From: Streptomyces sp. SA15
GTDB taxonomy: Bacteria > Actinomycetota > Actinomycetes > Streptomycetales > Streptomycetaceae
NCBI RefSeq assembly: GCF_002291145.1
Contig: NZ_NTGE01000093.1
Coordinates: forward strand, 62,001 to 126,000
DNA: 64,000 nucleotides
Direction: 5' to 3'
In this document: positions 26,938 to 34,424 of the stretch, one piece after another
How the letters are laid out: each line of letters opens with the position of its first letter
Position numbering within the stretch: position 1 is the stretch's first letter
Made by a program: the position numbers and the translations under genes
Notes under the pieces: generated by a model
The model's database searches: none
Told to the model about the DNA's origin: nothing
What the model saw: the letters and a program-made list of their open reading frames with translations, nothing else

Positions 26938-27008
26938 GCTCAGCCCCATCCGGTCGCGCCACCTCGCCGTTCGCACCTGTCTTCCGGAACTCCTCAGCAC
27001 CCTACAGC

Positions 27009-27029
27009 TGAAAACGGTTCCCATTCACA
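27009..27029 (-). promoter_or_regulatory. Zur-like box upstream of the methyltransferase gene
   Basis: The segment beginning tgaaaacggttcccattca (plus-strand reading) has TGAA...TTCA ends and keeps most of the left Zur half-site (TGAAAACG), but its right half is weaker. It lies about 70 bases upstream of the methyltransferase start. Its location beside a zinc operon supports the call. Confidence 0.4.
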
Positions 27030-27042
27030 CATGGGTGCGGTG

Positions 27043-28260
27043 TCACTGAAGGGAGGCGAGTACGGACAACAACCGGTCGATTTCCTCAGGAGTGTTGTAG
27101 AGGTGCAGGCTGACGCGCACCGAGCCGGTCGTCTCGCCCGCGCTGCCCTGGCAGTGGTTGTCCGAGCGGACCATGAAGCCGTGGCTGAAGAGGATGAAGC
27201 CCAGGTCACCGGAGTCGATGTCGCGGTGCCGGAAGGTGACGATGCCCTGTCGCCGCTGGACCGGCGAATCGGCGGCCAGGCTGAGGTGGCAGCCGAGGAT
27301 CTCGTAGGCGGCCAGGTGGCGCAGCCCTTCGGTGAGCCGGGCCGCGAGGGCCACGGTCCAGCGCTCGATCCGGTCGGTGCCGGCGGCCTCCAGCCAGTCG
27401 AGCGCGGCGGCCAGGGAGGCGATGCCGGCGGTGTTCGGGGTGCCGTTCCACCCGCCGGGCGTGAAGGCCGGTCCGCGCGTCTGACGGGCCCAGACCGCTC
27501 CGGAGCCGGGCAGGGCCAGGGCCTTGTGTCCGGAGAAGACGACGAAGTCGACGTCCAGGTCGGCCACGCACACCGGCAGATGGCCGATGCTCTGGGCGGC
27601 GTCGAGGCAGATGACCGCGTCCGGGCCGGCCGCCTGGCGGATGCGGTGGACGTTCATGTTCCCGCCGTAGACGTGGTGCACATGGGTGGTGGCGACGAAC
27701 CGGGTCCGAGAGCCCGCCTGCGCCGCCAGCGCGTTGTGGTCGTAGTCGTGGGAACCGGGCTGGTACGGCATCCGACGGACGTGGACGCGCACCCCCTGAC
27801 CGGCCAGGAGCTGCTGGGTCTCCAGCCAGGGTGCGATGTTCGCCTGGTGGTCGGCGACGGGGACGACGATCTCGTCGCCGTCGGTGAGGTACGAGGCCAG
27901 CCAGTCGCGCGCGATCGTGCGCAGGCCCTCGGTCGTGCCGCTGGTGAAGTGGACGGCGGAGCGTTCCGGTGCCGGGTCGGCCAGGAACTGCTTGACGCGG
28001 TCCCGGGTTCGCTCCACGAGTTCCGTGGTGCGGTTGGCCCAGGTGTAGGTGCCGCGGCCGGCGTTGGCGTTGGCGGTGGTGAGGTAGGTCTGGGCCTCGT
28101 CCAGCACGGCTTGTGGCTTCTGGGCGGTGGCCGCGCTGTCCAGGTAGGCCAGCTCCGGATGGGCCGTGATGATCGGGAACTGGGCGCGCAGTTCTCGCTG
28201 CCAGTCGCGCAGGTCCTCAGGGAAGGCCATGCCTTTGCCCCGGGCAGGGGTGACGGTCAT
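27043..28260 (-). CDS. Class V aminotransferase / cysteine-desulfurase-like PLP enzyme
   Basis: A 405-residue fold-type-I PLP enzyme of the SufS/CsdA/class V aminotransferase group. Lys246 in VVFSGHKAL is the PLP Schiff-base residue; ICLDAAQSIGH carries the pyridine-ring Asp, and VATTHVHHVYGG is a typical core segment. The SufS-type catalytic loop Cys was not identified, since the matching C-terminal segment reads HGFMVRSDNHCQG; that segment does contain a Cys, so desulfurase activity is possible but unproven. It starts one base after the stop of the upstream cysteine-synthase-like gene, hence one operon. ATG 28260 is chosen over 28290 because of this spacing. Confidence 0.85.
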   Translation of the reverse strand: MTVTPARGKGMAFPEDLRDWQRELRAQFPIITAHPELAYLDSAATAQKPQAVLDEAQTYLTTANANAGRGTYTWANRTTELVERTRDRVKQFLADPAPERSAVHFTSGTTEGLRTIARDWLASYLTDGDEIVVPVADHQANIAPWLETQQLLAGQGVRVHVRRMPYQPGSHDYDHNALAAQAGSRTRFVATTHVHHVYGGNMNVHRIRQAAGPDAVICLDAAQSIGHLPVCVADLDVDFVVFSGHKALALPGSGAVWARQTRGPAFTPGGWNGTPNTAGIASLAAALDWLEAAGTDRIERWTVALAARLTEGLRHLAAYEILGCHLSLAADSPVQRRQGIVTFRHRDIDSGDLGFILFSHGFMVRSDNHCQGSAGETTGSVRVSLHLYNTPEEIDRLLSVLASLQ

Positions 28261-28261
28261 G

Positions 28262-29581
28262 TCAGTCCCGTACCAGGGGCGCGCCCGCATCGCGCCAGGC
28301 GACGATGCCGCCGGCGAGGCTGCGGACGTCCGGATGTCCCATGCGGGTCAGCAGTGCCGCGTACTGTGCGGACTTCTCGCCCACCGGACAGGCCAGCAGC
28401 ACCGGCCGGCTCCGGCTGAAGGGCAGGCCGCCCCGCAGGAGTTCGTCGAACAGCTCGTCGACGATGTTCACCGACCCGTCGATATGCAGTGCCGCGTACG
28501 CGAACGGGCTGCGCAGGTCGACCACGAGCGGCCCGTCGGCGGCGATCCACCGCTGGGCGTCCGCCACCCCGATGGCCGGGGCGGCGCGCACTTCGGAGGC
28601 GGACAGGTCGGTCACCGAGTTCTTCCGTCGGGGCCGGCCCAGCAGGTCGGGCCGCCGCTGCCGGACGTAGCTCAGGTAGCTCTCGACGCGGTCGCAGACG
28701 ATGAAGACGGCTGTCCGACGCTCGGTGAGCTGAGCGTCCACCTCGCGCAGGTGGCGGACCGCCCCGAAGTAGGCGGCCCCGCCGGTGGGTCCGGCCAGCA
28801 TCCCGCAGCGGCGGACCAGGGTGAGCATGCCGTCGATGGCCTCGTCGGCGCTCACTGTCTCCATCGTGTCGTACGTGTCCGGGTCGAACAGTCCGACTTC
28901 GTGGACCTCGTCGATGGTGCGGATGCCCGGGATGAAGTCGGACTTGCCTCCGACCAGCCCGACGACCCGTACCCGTGGGTCCTGCTCACGCAGCACCCTG
29001 GCCACGCCGGTGGAGGAGCCGGCCGTGCCCACGCAGGCGATGAACCAGTCCGGGGCCCGGCCGTCCAGGTCCTTGACGATCTCCGGGCCGGTGCCGGTCA
29101 GATGGGCTTCCGTGTTACGGGGGTTGAAGTACTGGTCGGTGTGCAGATAGGCGTCGCCGGAATCGGCGAGGGTGCGGTGGAAGAGGGTGAGCGGGTCGTC
29201 GGTGTCGGTCGGGTCGAGGCATTCGCTCTGTCCTGGCAGCTCCTCGATCTCCGCGCCCAGCAGCAGGAGCAGGTCCTTGATCTCCGGCACCCGCATGCGG
29301 TTGGTGACGCTCTTGAACGTCAGGCCGTGCATCCCGGCGATGACGGCCAGCGCCTTGGCCGTGTTGCCGCTGGAGAGTTCGACGATCTGGCTTGCGTGCT
29401 CGGCCGCATCGGCGAGGTGGGGGCGCGCCATGTTCCAGGCGGCCCGGTCCTTCACCGAGCCGAAGGGGTTGAGCATCTCCAGTTTGGCGAACAGGTCGAT
29501 GTTCCGCAGCCCGGTGACGGTCGGGTCGATGCGCACGAGAGGGGTGTTGCCTATGACCTCGGTGATGCTGTCGTACCTCAC
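28262..29581 (-). CDS. Cysteine-synthase-like PLP enzyme fused to a rhodanese domain
   Basis: A 439-residue two-domain enzyme. Residues 1-310 are a fold-type-II beta-replacement enzyme like CysK/CysM/SbnA: Lys44 in NPFGSVKDRA binds PLP, SSGNTAKA is the substrate-loop variant of the family, and GPTGGAAY is the phosphate cradle. Residues about 330-439 are a rhodanese domain with active-site Cys398 in LLACPVGEKSA, suggesting sulfur or selenium-type transfer to or from the PLP site. The fusion implies a sulfur-carrying intermediate passed between domains. Its stop and the next start are one base apart, and its start overlaps the upstream stop by 4 bases (ATGA). Confidence 0.88.
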   Translation of the reverse strand: MRYDSITEVIGNTPLVRIDPTVTGLRNIDLFAKLEMLNPFGSVKDRAAWNMARPHLADAAEHASQIVELSSGNTAKALAVIAGMHGLTFKSVTNRMRVPEIKDLLLLLGAEIEELPGQSECLDPTDTDDPLTLFHRTLADSGDAYLHTDQYFNPRNTEAHLTGTGPEIVKDLDGRAPDWFIACVGTAGSSTGVARVLREQDPRVRVVGLVGGKSDFIPGIRTIDEVHEVGLFDPDTYDTMETVSADEAIDGMLTLVRRCGMLAGPTGGAAYFGAVRHLREVDAQLTERRTAVFIVCDRVESYLSYVRQRRPDLLGRPRRKNSVTDLSASEVRAAPAIGVADAQRWIAADGPLVVDLRSPFAYAALHIDGSVNIVDELFDELLRGGLPFSRSRPVLLACPVGEKSAQYAALLTRMGHPDVRSLAGGIVAWRDAGAPLVRD

Positions 29582-31047
29582 TCATGTCCCCCTGAGGGCG
29601 TCGTCGGCCAGTACTGTTCGTCGAGGCTCCAACGCCATGAGCCGCCGTCCTGCCAGGCGGCGACCTTGCGGGCGACGGGCTGGTGTTGTGCCTGGCCGGC
29701 GTGGAAGTCCATGGCGTATCCGGCGGTGTTCGCGAAGGCCATCAGATCGCCCGGCTCCGGCCGGCGCGGAAGGAAGACCGTGCGCCGGGTGATCATGTCG
29801 GTCTCCAGACAGAGACTGCCGAAGAGATGGACACCCACGGGTTCCGCGTCGGCGGGGACTCCGGTGCCGTTCTTGGGGATGACGACGGGGTCCATCAGCA
29901 CCCCGTGCTCTTCGAGGGCCACGTCTTCGGCCTTCAGCGCCAGCCGTACCGACAGGTCACCACCGGCGCCGGAATCGCGTACCTCCAGGACCGTCGCCAG
30001 CGTGATCCCGCACTGGTCCACCAGGGCCCGCCCGGGTTCGACATGCAGGTCGTACAGATGCTCCAGCAGGAGCGTGGCGAGTGGTCGGCCGCCCAGCGAG
30101 GCGGCGGGGTGCGCCAGCAGTTCGTCGAGGTACCGCTCGCCGGCGACCGGCCGGTGAGCCGGGTACAGCCCCAGCGTTCCCCGCAGTGTGCCGGCCTCGT
30201 TGCGCAGCCCGTAACCGTGCCCCTGCCAGGTCAGGGGCGGGCGCCTGCCCAGGACGGCGCCCGTGAGTTCCGTCGTGTACCGCTCCCACTGCTCGGAGTG
30301 GGCGAGGTAGTTGACGCCGAATCCGCCACCGACGTCCACGGCCCGCGGACGCAGCCCCCGGCTCCGGCACTCTTCCAGAAGCCTGAGACAGCCCTCAAGG
30401 GCCGTTGCCTTCTCGGTGAGACTGGTGGTGTCCAAGTGGTAGGCCACGCCGTGCAGTTCGACGGTGTCACTGTGCCGTTCGGCCGTCTCCAGCAGCGTGT
30501 CGAGGTCGCGTACGGGCGTGCCGAAGCGGCTGCGTCGGCTCAGCACCCTCACGCCGGATGCCTCGAACCCCGACAGCCGCAGCAGGACGCGGGCCTTGGG
30601 GAGGGCGTGCTTGCGGACAAGGCCGGCGAGTTGGTCCAGTTCGCCGACCGAGTCGACGCTGACGGTGACCCCGGCGCGGGCGGCCAGCCACAGGAACTCC
30701 GGGTTCTTGGGCCCGGTGGCCAGAATCCGGTCGGACACGAAACCGGAGCCGAGCGCGTGCCGCAGTTCGCCCAGCGACGCCACGTCCACACCCGCGTCCG
30801 TCGCGGCGAGCCGTCGCACCAGGGCACTTGACCGGTTGGCCTTGTGGGCGAAGAACACCTGGCCGGACAGGTGGTGCTTGCGGTACACAGACCGGAACCG
30901 CTCGAGATTCTCGGCGATCTGGTCAGGCACCAGCACGTTGAGCGGTGATCCCAGCGCGTGGGTGAGCATGTGCAGTAAGTCGGGGGACCGCAGCAGGGAT
31001 TGCAACCGGGGACCGAGTCGGGGTTCCAGATACAGGGGCCTGCCCAT
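29578..31047 (-). CDS. Y4yA-family fold-type-III PLP enzyme (decarboxylase-like)
   Basis: A 489-residue alanine-racemase-fold PLP enzyme related to diaminopimelate/ornithine decarboxylases and best matching the Y4yA family. Lys69 in VFFAHKANRSSA is the PLP lysine. GGGFGVNY is the phosphate-binding glycine loop, and LFGSLCLETDMI is the counterpart of the catalytic Cys-x-x-x-Asp motif. It is the first gene of a three-gene PLP-enzyme operon. ATG 31047 has a strong ribosome site (aggaaaggga); an in-frame GTG at 31128 has a poor one. Substrate unknown; decarboxylation or racemisation of an amino acid is inferred from fold. Confidence 0.85.
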   Translation of the reverse strand: MGRPLYLEPRLGPRLQSLLRSPDLLHMLTHALGSPLNVLVPDQIAENLERFRSVYRKHHLSGQVFFAHKANRSSALVRRLAATDAGVDVASLGELRHALGSGFVSDRILATGPKNPEFLWLAARAGVTVSVDSVGELDQLAGLVRKHALPKARVLLRLSGFEASGVRVLSRRSRFGTPVRDLDTLLETAERHSDTVELHGVAYHLDTTSLTEKATALEGCLRLLEECRSRGLRPRAVDVGGGFGVNYLAHSEQWERYTTELTGAVLGRRPPLTWQGHGYGLRNEAGTLRGTLGLYPAHRPVAGERYLDELLAHPAASLGGRPLATLLLEHLYDLHVEPGRALVDQCGITLATVLEVRDSGAGGDLSVRLALKAEDVALEEHGVLMDPVVIPKNGTGVPADAEPVGVHLFGSLCLETDMITRRTVFLPRRPEPGDLMAFANTAGYAMDFHAGQAQHQPVARKVAAWQDGGSWRWSLDEQYWPTTPSGGHE

Positions 31048-31405
31048 GCGTGTCCCTTTCCTGAGAACGCCAAGGTCCGGCATGCCGAGCGCGGCCGACA
31101 CTTCGTCCCGCGGTTCGCCGTATAGCACCTTTCCCTCACCTGCGCTCTCTTACGCCCCGAGGCGCCGGTGTCGTACCACAATGGACGGGGTAACGCCGAG
31201 GCCACCGTGTCTTTCGACGGCGTCCTGATGCGGGCGTCCGGCGGGGTTGTGTCCCCTCGGCGGCCGGCCAGAGGGGCCGGGCGTCAGTGAGGCTCCGCCG
31301 GAACCTGGCATCCGCGGTCTGCACTGGCAGTCGGCCGACCGCGAGGACCGGACCCGCGCGAAACACGGCGCCTTGGTGTGACACCGGCCACGCGGAGGGC
31401 TTGGA
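31048..31405. other. Promoter region of the PLP-enzyme operon, no gene seen
   Basis: About 360 bases. A TATAC element at about 31119-31123 on the minus strand could serve as a -10 for the PLP operon. No reading frame with coding character and no Zur-like site was found. Confidence 0.4.
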
Positions 31406-31825
31406 TCAGCTCTCCACCTGTCCCCGCACGCGCCGGGACGGCGTGAAGCCGTACAGGTCGAGGATGCCGGGCGGGTCGGCGAGGCCGGGTCCGCCCTGTT
31501 TGATCCAGGTGGTGATGTCGGCGGTGGCGTCGGTGTCGTTGACCAGGCCTAGCCACACGGGCCGGCCACCCGCCACGCGGCCGGCGGGCGAGGGCTGCAC
31601 GACGACGACGTTGGCGTGTTCGCAGGCGTCGAGGCAGTCGGTGACGCGGACGGTCGCGGTGCCGTCGAGTGCCTGGCGCAGGCCGCGCAGCTGAGCCGCG
31701 TGGTCGAGGCCGGGGATCTTCGGCGTGCCGCAGCAGCACCCCCGGCACACGGTGACCGTGCACCGCTCCGCCCCTGCCCCGTCGGCGGGGGCGGCAGCGG
31801 CAGTACGGCGGGAGCGCTTGCTCAC
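31406..31825 (-). CDS. Thioredoxin-like [2Fe-2S] ferredoxin-type protein
   Basis: A 139-residue protein with the (2Fe-2S) ferredoxin thioredoxin-like fold. Cysteines are arranged as CxxxxxCRGCCCGT near the N-terminus and CLDACEHAN about 40 residues later, similar to cluster ligands in this family. It also has a W-L-G-L-V-N segment. Its start overlaps the stop of the metal ATPase by 4 bases, so the two are co-translated. A role in metal handling or redox sensing for the efflux pump is inferred; a cobalt/nickel-binding role for the Cys cluster is also possible. Confidence 0.78.
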   Translation of the reverse strand: MSKRSRRTAAAAPADGAGAERCTVTVCRGCCCGTPKIPGLDHAAQLRGLRQALDGTATVRVTDCLDACEHANVVVVQPSPAGRVAGGRPVWLGLVNDTDATADITTWIKQGGPGLADPPGILDLYGFTPSRRVRGQVES

Positions 31826-33792
31826 GCGGTGTCCTTCCCGGGGTTGGCCCAGGCGGCCTCGCGCAGCAGGCGCAGGCCGTTGAGGCCGACGATGACGGTG
31901 GAGCCCTCGTGGCCTGCGACGCCGAGCGGCAGCGGCAGCGTACCGATCAGGTCCCAGGCGACCAGTACGGCGATGAACGCCCCGGCGATGACGAGGTTCT
32001 GGGTCACCAGGCGCCGGGCGGTGCGGGACAGCCGTACGACGGTGGGGATGGTGGCGAGTTCGTCGCGGACCACGACGGCGTCGGCGGTCTCCAGGGCTAG
32101 GTCGGAACCGGCCTTGCCCATGGCGATGCCGGTGTGCGCGGCGGCCAGGGCCGGGGCGTCGTTCACGCCGTCACCGACGACCAGAACCCGGCGGCCTTCC
32201 CGCTCCCACGCGCGGACGGCGGCCACCTTGTCCTCGGGCAGCAGACCGGCGCGGACGTCGGTGATGCCGACCTCGGCGGCCAGATGCCGCGCGGCGCGTT
32301 CGTTGTCGCCGGTCAGCAAGGTCGGGGCGCGGCCGGTCAGGGCGGTGAGCGCGGCGATGGTGGCGGCGGCGTCGGGCCGCAGCCGGTCGGTGAGACCCAG
32401 CACCCCGGCTGCTTCCCCGTCGACCAGGACCACCACTGTGGTGCGCCCGGCGTCCTCCAGCCCTTGGACGACGGCGTGGACCCGGCCCGCGTCGGCGGTC
32501 AGGAGCCGGTCCGGGGAGCCGACCTGGACGGTGTGGCCCTCGACGGTGGCGGTGACGCCCTGTCCTGGCGTGGAGGTGAAGCCGTCCGCGTCGGCGAGTG
32601 CGAGCCGGCGTTCGCGGGCGGCGTCGACGACGGCGCGGGCCAGCGGGTGCTCGCTGGGGTGTTCGGCGGCGGCCGCCAGGGCCAGCACCGCGTCCTCACT
32701 CAGGCCGCTGCCGGTCAGCGGCCGGATGTCGGTGACGCGCGGGGTGCCCTCGGTGAGGGTGCCGGTCTTGTCCAGGGCGACGGTGTCGATCTGGCCGAGG
32801 CGTTCCATGGCGACGGCGGACTTGGCGAGCACGCCGTGGCGGCCGGCGTTGGCGATGGCCGACAGCAGCGGCGGCATCGTGGACAGCACCACCGCGCACG
32901 GCGACGCCACGATCATGAAGGTCATCGCACGCAGCAGCGCCGACTGCAGGTCGTCGCCGAAGAGCAGCGGGACGGCGAAGACCGCCAGGGTGGCGGCGAC
33001 CATGCCGACCGAGTAGCGCTGCTCGATCTTCTCGATGAACAGCTGGGTCGGCGCCTTGGTCTCGGAGGCTTCCTCGACCATCTTCACGATCCGGGCGATC
33101 ACCGAGTCCGACGGATCCCGCTCGACCCGCACCCGCAGGGCGCCGGTGCCGTTGACCGTGCCCGCGAACACCTCGTCGCCCGCCTCCTTCGTCACCGGCA
33201 GCGGCTCGCCGGTGATGGTGGCCTGGTCCACCTCGCTCGCGCCGGATACGACCCGGCCGTCCGCGCCGACCCGCTCACCGGGCCGGACCAGGATCGTGTC
33301 CCCGACCGCCAGCTGTTCGGCCGGCACGCTCTCCTCGCTGCCGTCGGGCAGCAGCCGGGTCGCGGTGGAGGGTGCGAGGTCGAGCAGGCCGCGCACCGAG
33401 TCCGCGGTCCGGGCGGTCGCCACCGCCTCCAGGGCGCCGGAGGTGGCGAAGATGACGATCAGCAGCGCGCCGTCCAGGACCTGGCCGATGGCGGCGGCAC
33501 CGAGCGCGGCGACCACCATCAGCAGGTCGACGTCCAGCGTCTTGTCCTTCAGGGCCTTCAGGCCCTCCCAGCCCGGCTCCCAGCCGCCGGTGACGTAGAC
33601 GGCCGCATAAAGCGGCCCCCACAGCCACACCGGGGCGCCGAGCAGGTGCAGCGGCAGCGCGATCAGGAACAGGACCAGGGCCGCCGTCGCCCAGCGGGCC
33701 TCGGGCAGCGCCAGGATCCGGGTGCGCCGACGCGGTGGCGGACCGGCGGTGCGGTGCTCCGGTGGCGCGGGGGCGGTCAGCGTGGAAGTCAT
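31822..33792 (-). CDS. P1B-4-type heavy-metal efflux ATPase (Ni/Co)
   Basis: A 656-residue P-type ATPase. It lacks N-terminal metal-binding domains and has the SPC transmembrane motif (Cys299) rather than CPC, which marks the P1B-4 group that exports Co, Ni or Fe(II). The phosphorylation site is Asp341 in DKTGTLTEG; TGDNE and GDGVNDAPAL are intact. It is divergent from an NmtR-like sensor gene across a 95-bp gap holding the operator, as with mycobacterial CtpJ-NmtR. ATG 33792 is used; the in-frame start 18 codons upstream would extend over the operator. Confidence 0.92.
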   Translation of the reverse strand: MTSTLTAPAPPEHRTAGPPPRRRTRILALPEARWATAALVLFLIALPLHLLGAPVWLWGPLYAAVYVTGGWEPGWEGLKALKDKTLDVDLLMVVAALGAAAIGQVLDGALLIVIFATSGALEAVATARTADSVRGLLDLAPSTATRLLPDGSEESVPAEQLAVGDTILVRPGERVGADGRVVSGASEVDQATITGEPLPVTKEAGDEVFAGTVNGTGALRVRVERDPSDSVIARIVKMVEEASETKAPTQLFIEKIEQRYSVGMVAATLAVFAVPLLFGDDLQSALLRAMTFMIVASPCAVVLSTMPPLLSAIANAGRHGVLAKSAVAMERLGQIDTVALDKTGTLTEGTPRVTDIRPLTGSGLSEDAVLALAAAAEHPSEHPLARAVVDAARERRLALADADGFTSTPGQGVTATVEGHTVQVGSPDRLLTADAGRVHAVVQGLEDAGRTTVVVLVDGEAAGVLGLTDRLRPDAAATIAALTALTGRAPTLLTGDNERAARHLAAEVGITDVRAGLLPEDKVAAVRAWEREGRRVLVVGDGVNDAPALAAAHTGIAMGKAGSDLALETADAVVVRDELATIPTVVRLSRTARRLVTQNLVIAGAFIAVLVAWDLIGTLPLPLGVAGHEGSTVIVGLNGLRLLREAAWANPGKDTA

Positions 33793-33847
33793 CACAAGCC
33801 TTCGACGGGGGACGGGGTTTCCGACCCTTCCACCGTACAGGAACATC

Positions 33848-33861
33848 TGAACAGCTATTCA
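33848..33861. promoter_or_regulatory. ArsR/NmtR-type operator
   Basis: Imperfect palindrome tgaacagctattca, matching the TGAACA-N2-TGTTCA core recognised by SmtB/ArsR-family sensors such as NmtR. It sits between the divergent ATPase and sensor genes and can control both. Confidence 0.7.
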
Positions 33862-33887
33862 TGCGTTCATTCCCGTACGATAGCCCC

Positions 33888-34280
33888 ATGGGCCACGGAC
33901 AGAAACCCGCCGCGCGCGACTACGCCACCCCGCGCACCCGGCTGACGCCGGAGAACGCGCCGAAGGTCGCCGAGACCCTCCAGGCCCTCGCCACCCCCTC
34001 CCGGCTGCTGATCCTGGCCCGGCTGCGCGAGGGCCCCTGCGCGGCCACCGAACTCGCCGACGCCGTCGGCATGGAACAGTCCGCCTGCTCCCATCAGCTG
34101 CGCGTGCTGCGCAACCTCGGCCTGGTCACCGGCACCCGCCGGGGCCGCTCCGTCGTCTACGCCCTGCACGACAACCACGTCGCCGGACTGCTCGACCAGG
34201 CCCTGTATCACATCGAGCACTTGCACCTGGGGATCACCGACACCCCTGCCGAAGAATCCGAGCCGGTCACCGTCTCCTGA
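33888..34280 (+). CDS. nmtR: ArsR/SmtB-family nickel/cobalt sensor, NmtR-like
   Basis: A 130-residue winged-helix repressor very similar to Mycobacterium NmtR. Shared features are the MGHG N-terminus (His3 is a nickel ligand in NmtR), QALATPSRLLILARL, GMEQSACSHQLRVLRNLGLV in the recognition helices, and the alpha-5 metal residues Asp95, His97, His108 and His111, spaced exactly as Asp91/His93/His104/His107 in NmtR. It should release the operator on binding Ni(II) or Co(II) and induce the divergent efflux ATPase. ATG 33888 is chosen because it gives the conserved MGHG start. Confidence 0.9.
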   Translation: MGHGQKPAARDYATPRTRLTPENAPKVAETLQALATPSRLLILARLREGPCAATELADAVGMEQSACSHQLRVLRNLGLVTGTRRGRSVVYALHDNHVAGLLDQALYHIEHLHLGITDTPAEESEPVTVS

Positions 34281-34424
34281 CAGCACGCCGTTCGGCGCCG
34301 ATCGCGAACGCGGCCGTGGCCGAGCGCGTGCATGTCGGTGACCGAAGTGCTGCAACGAATCAAGACGCTGGTGGACTTGGCGCTCGCCCCGGAACAACGC
34401 TGGGGCCACGGCATCGCCGATTGA

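Noticed and set aside
34331..34423. 30-codon frame between nmtR and the phosphatase gene
   Set aside because: No ribosome site or conserved motif; too short to support.
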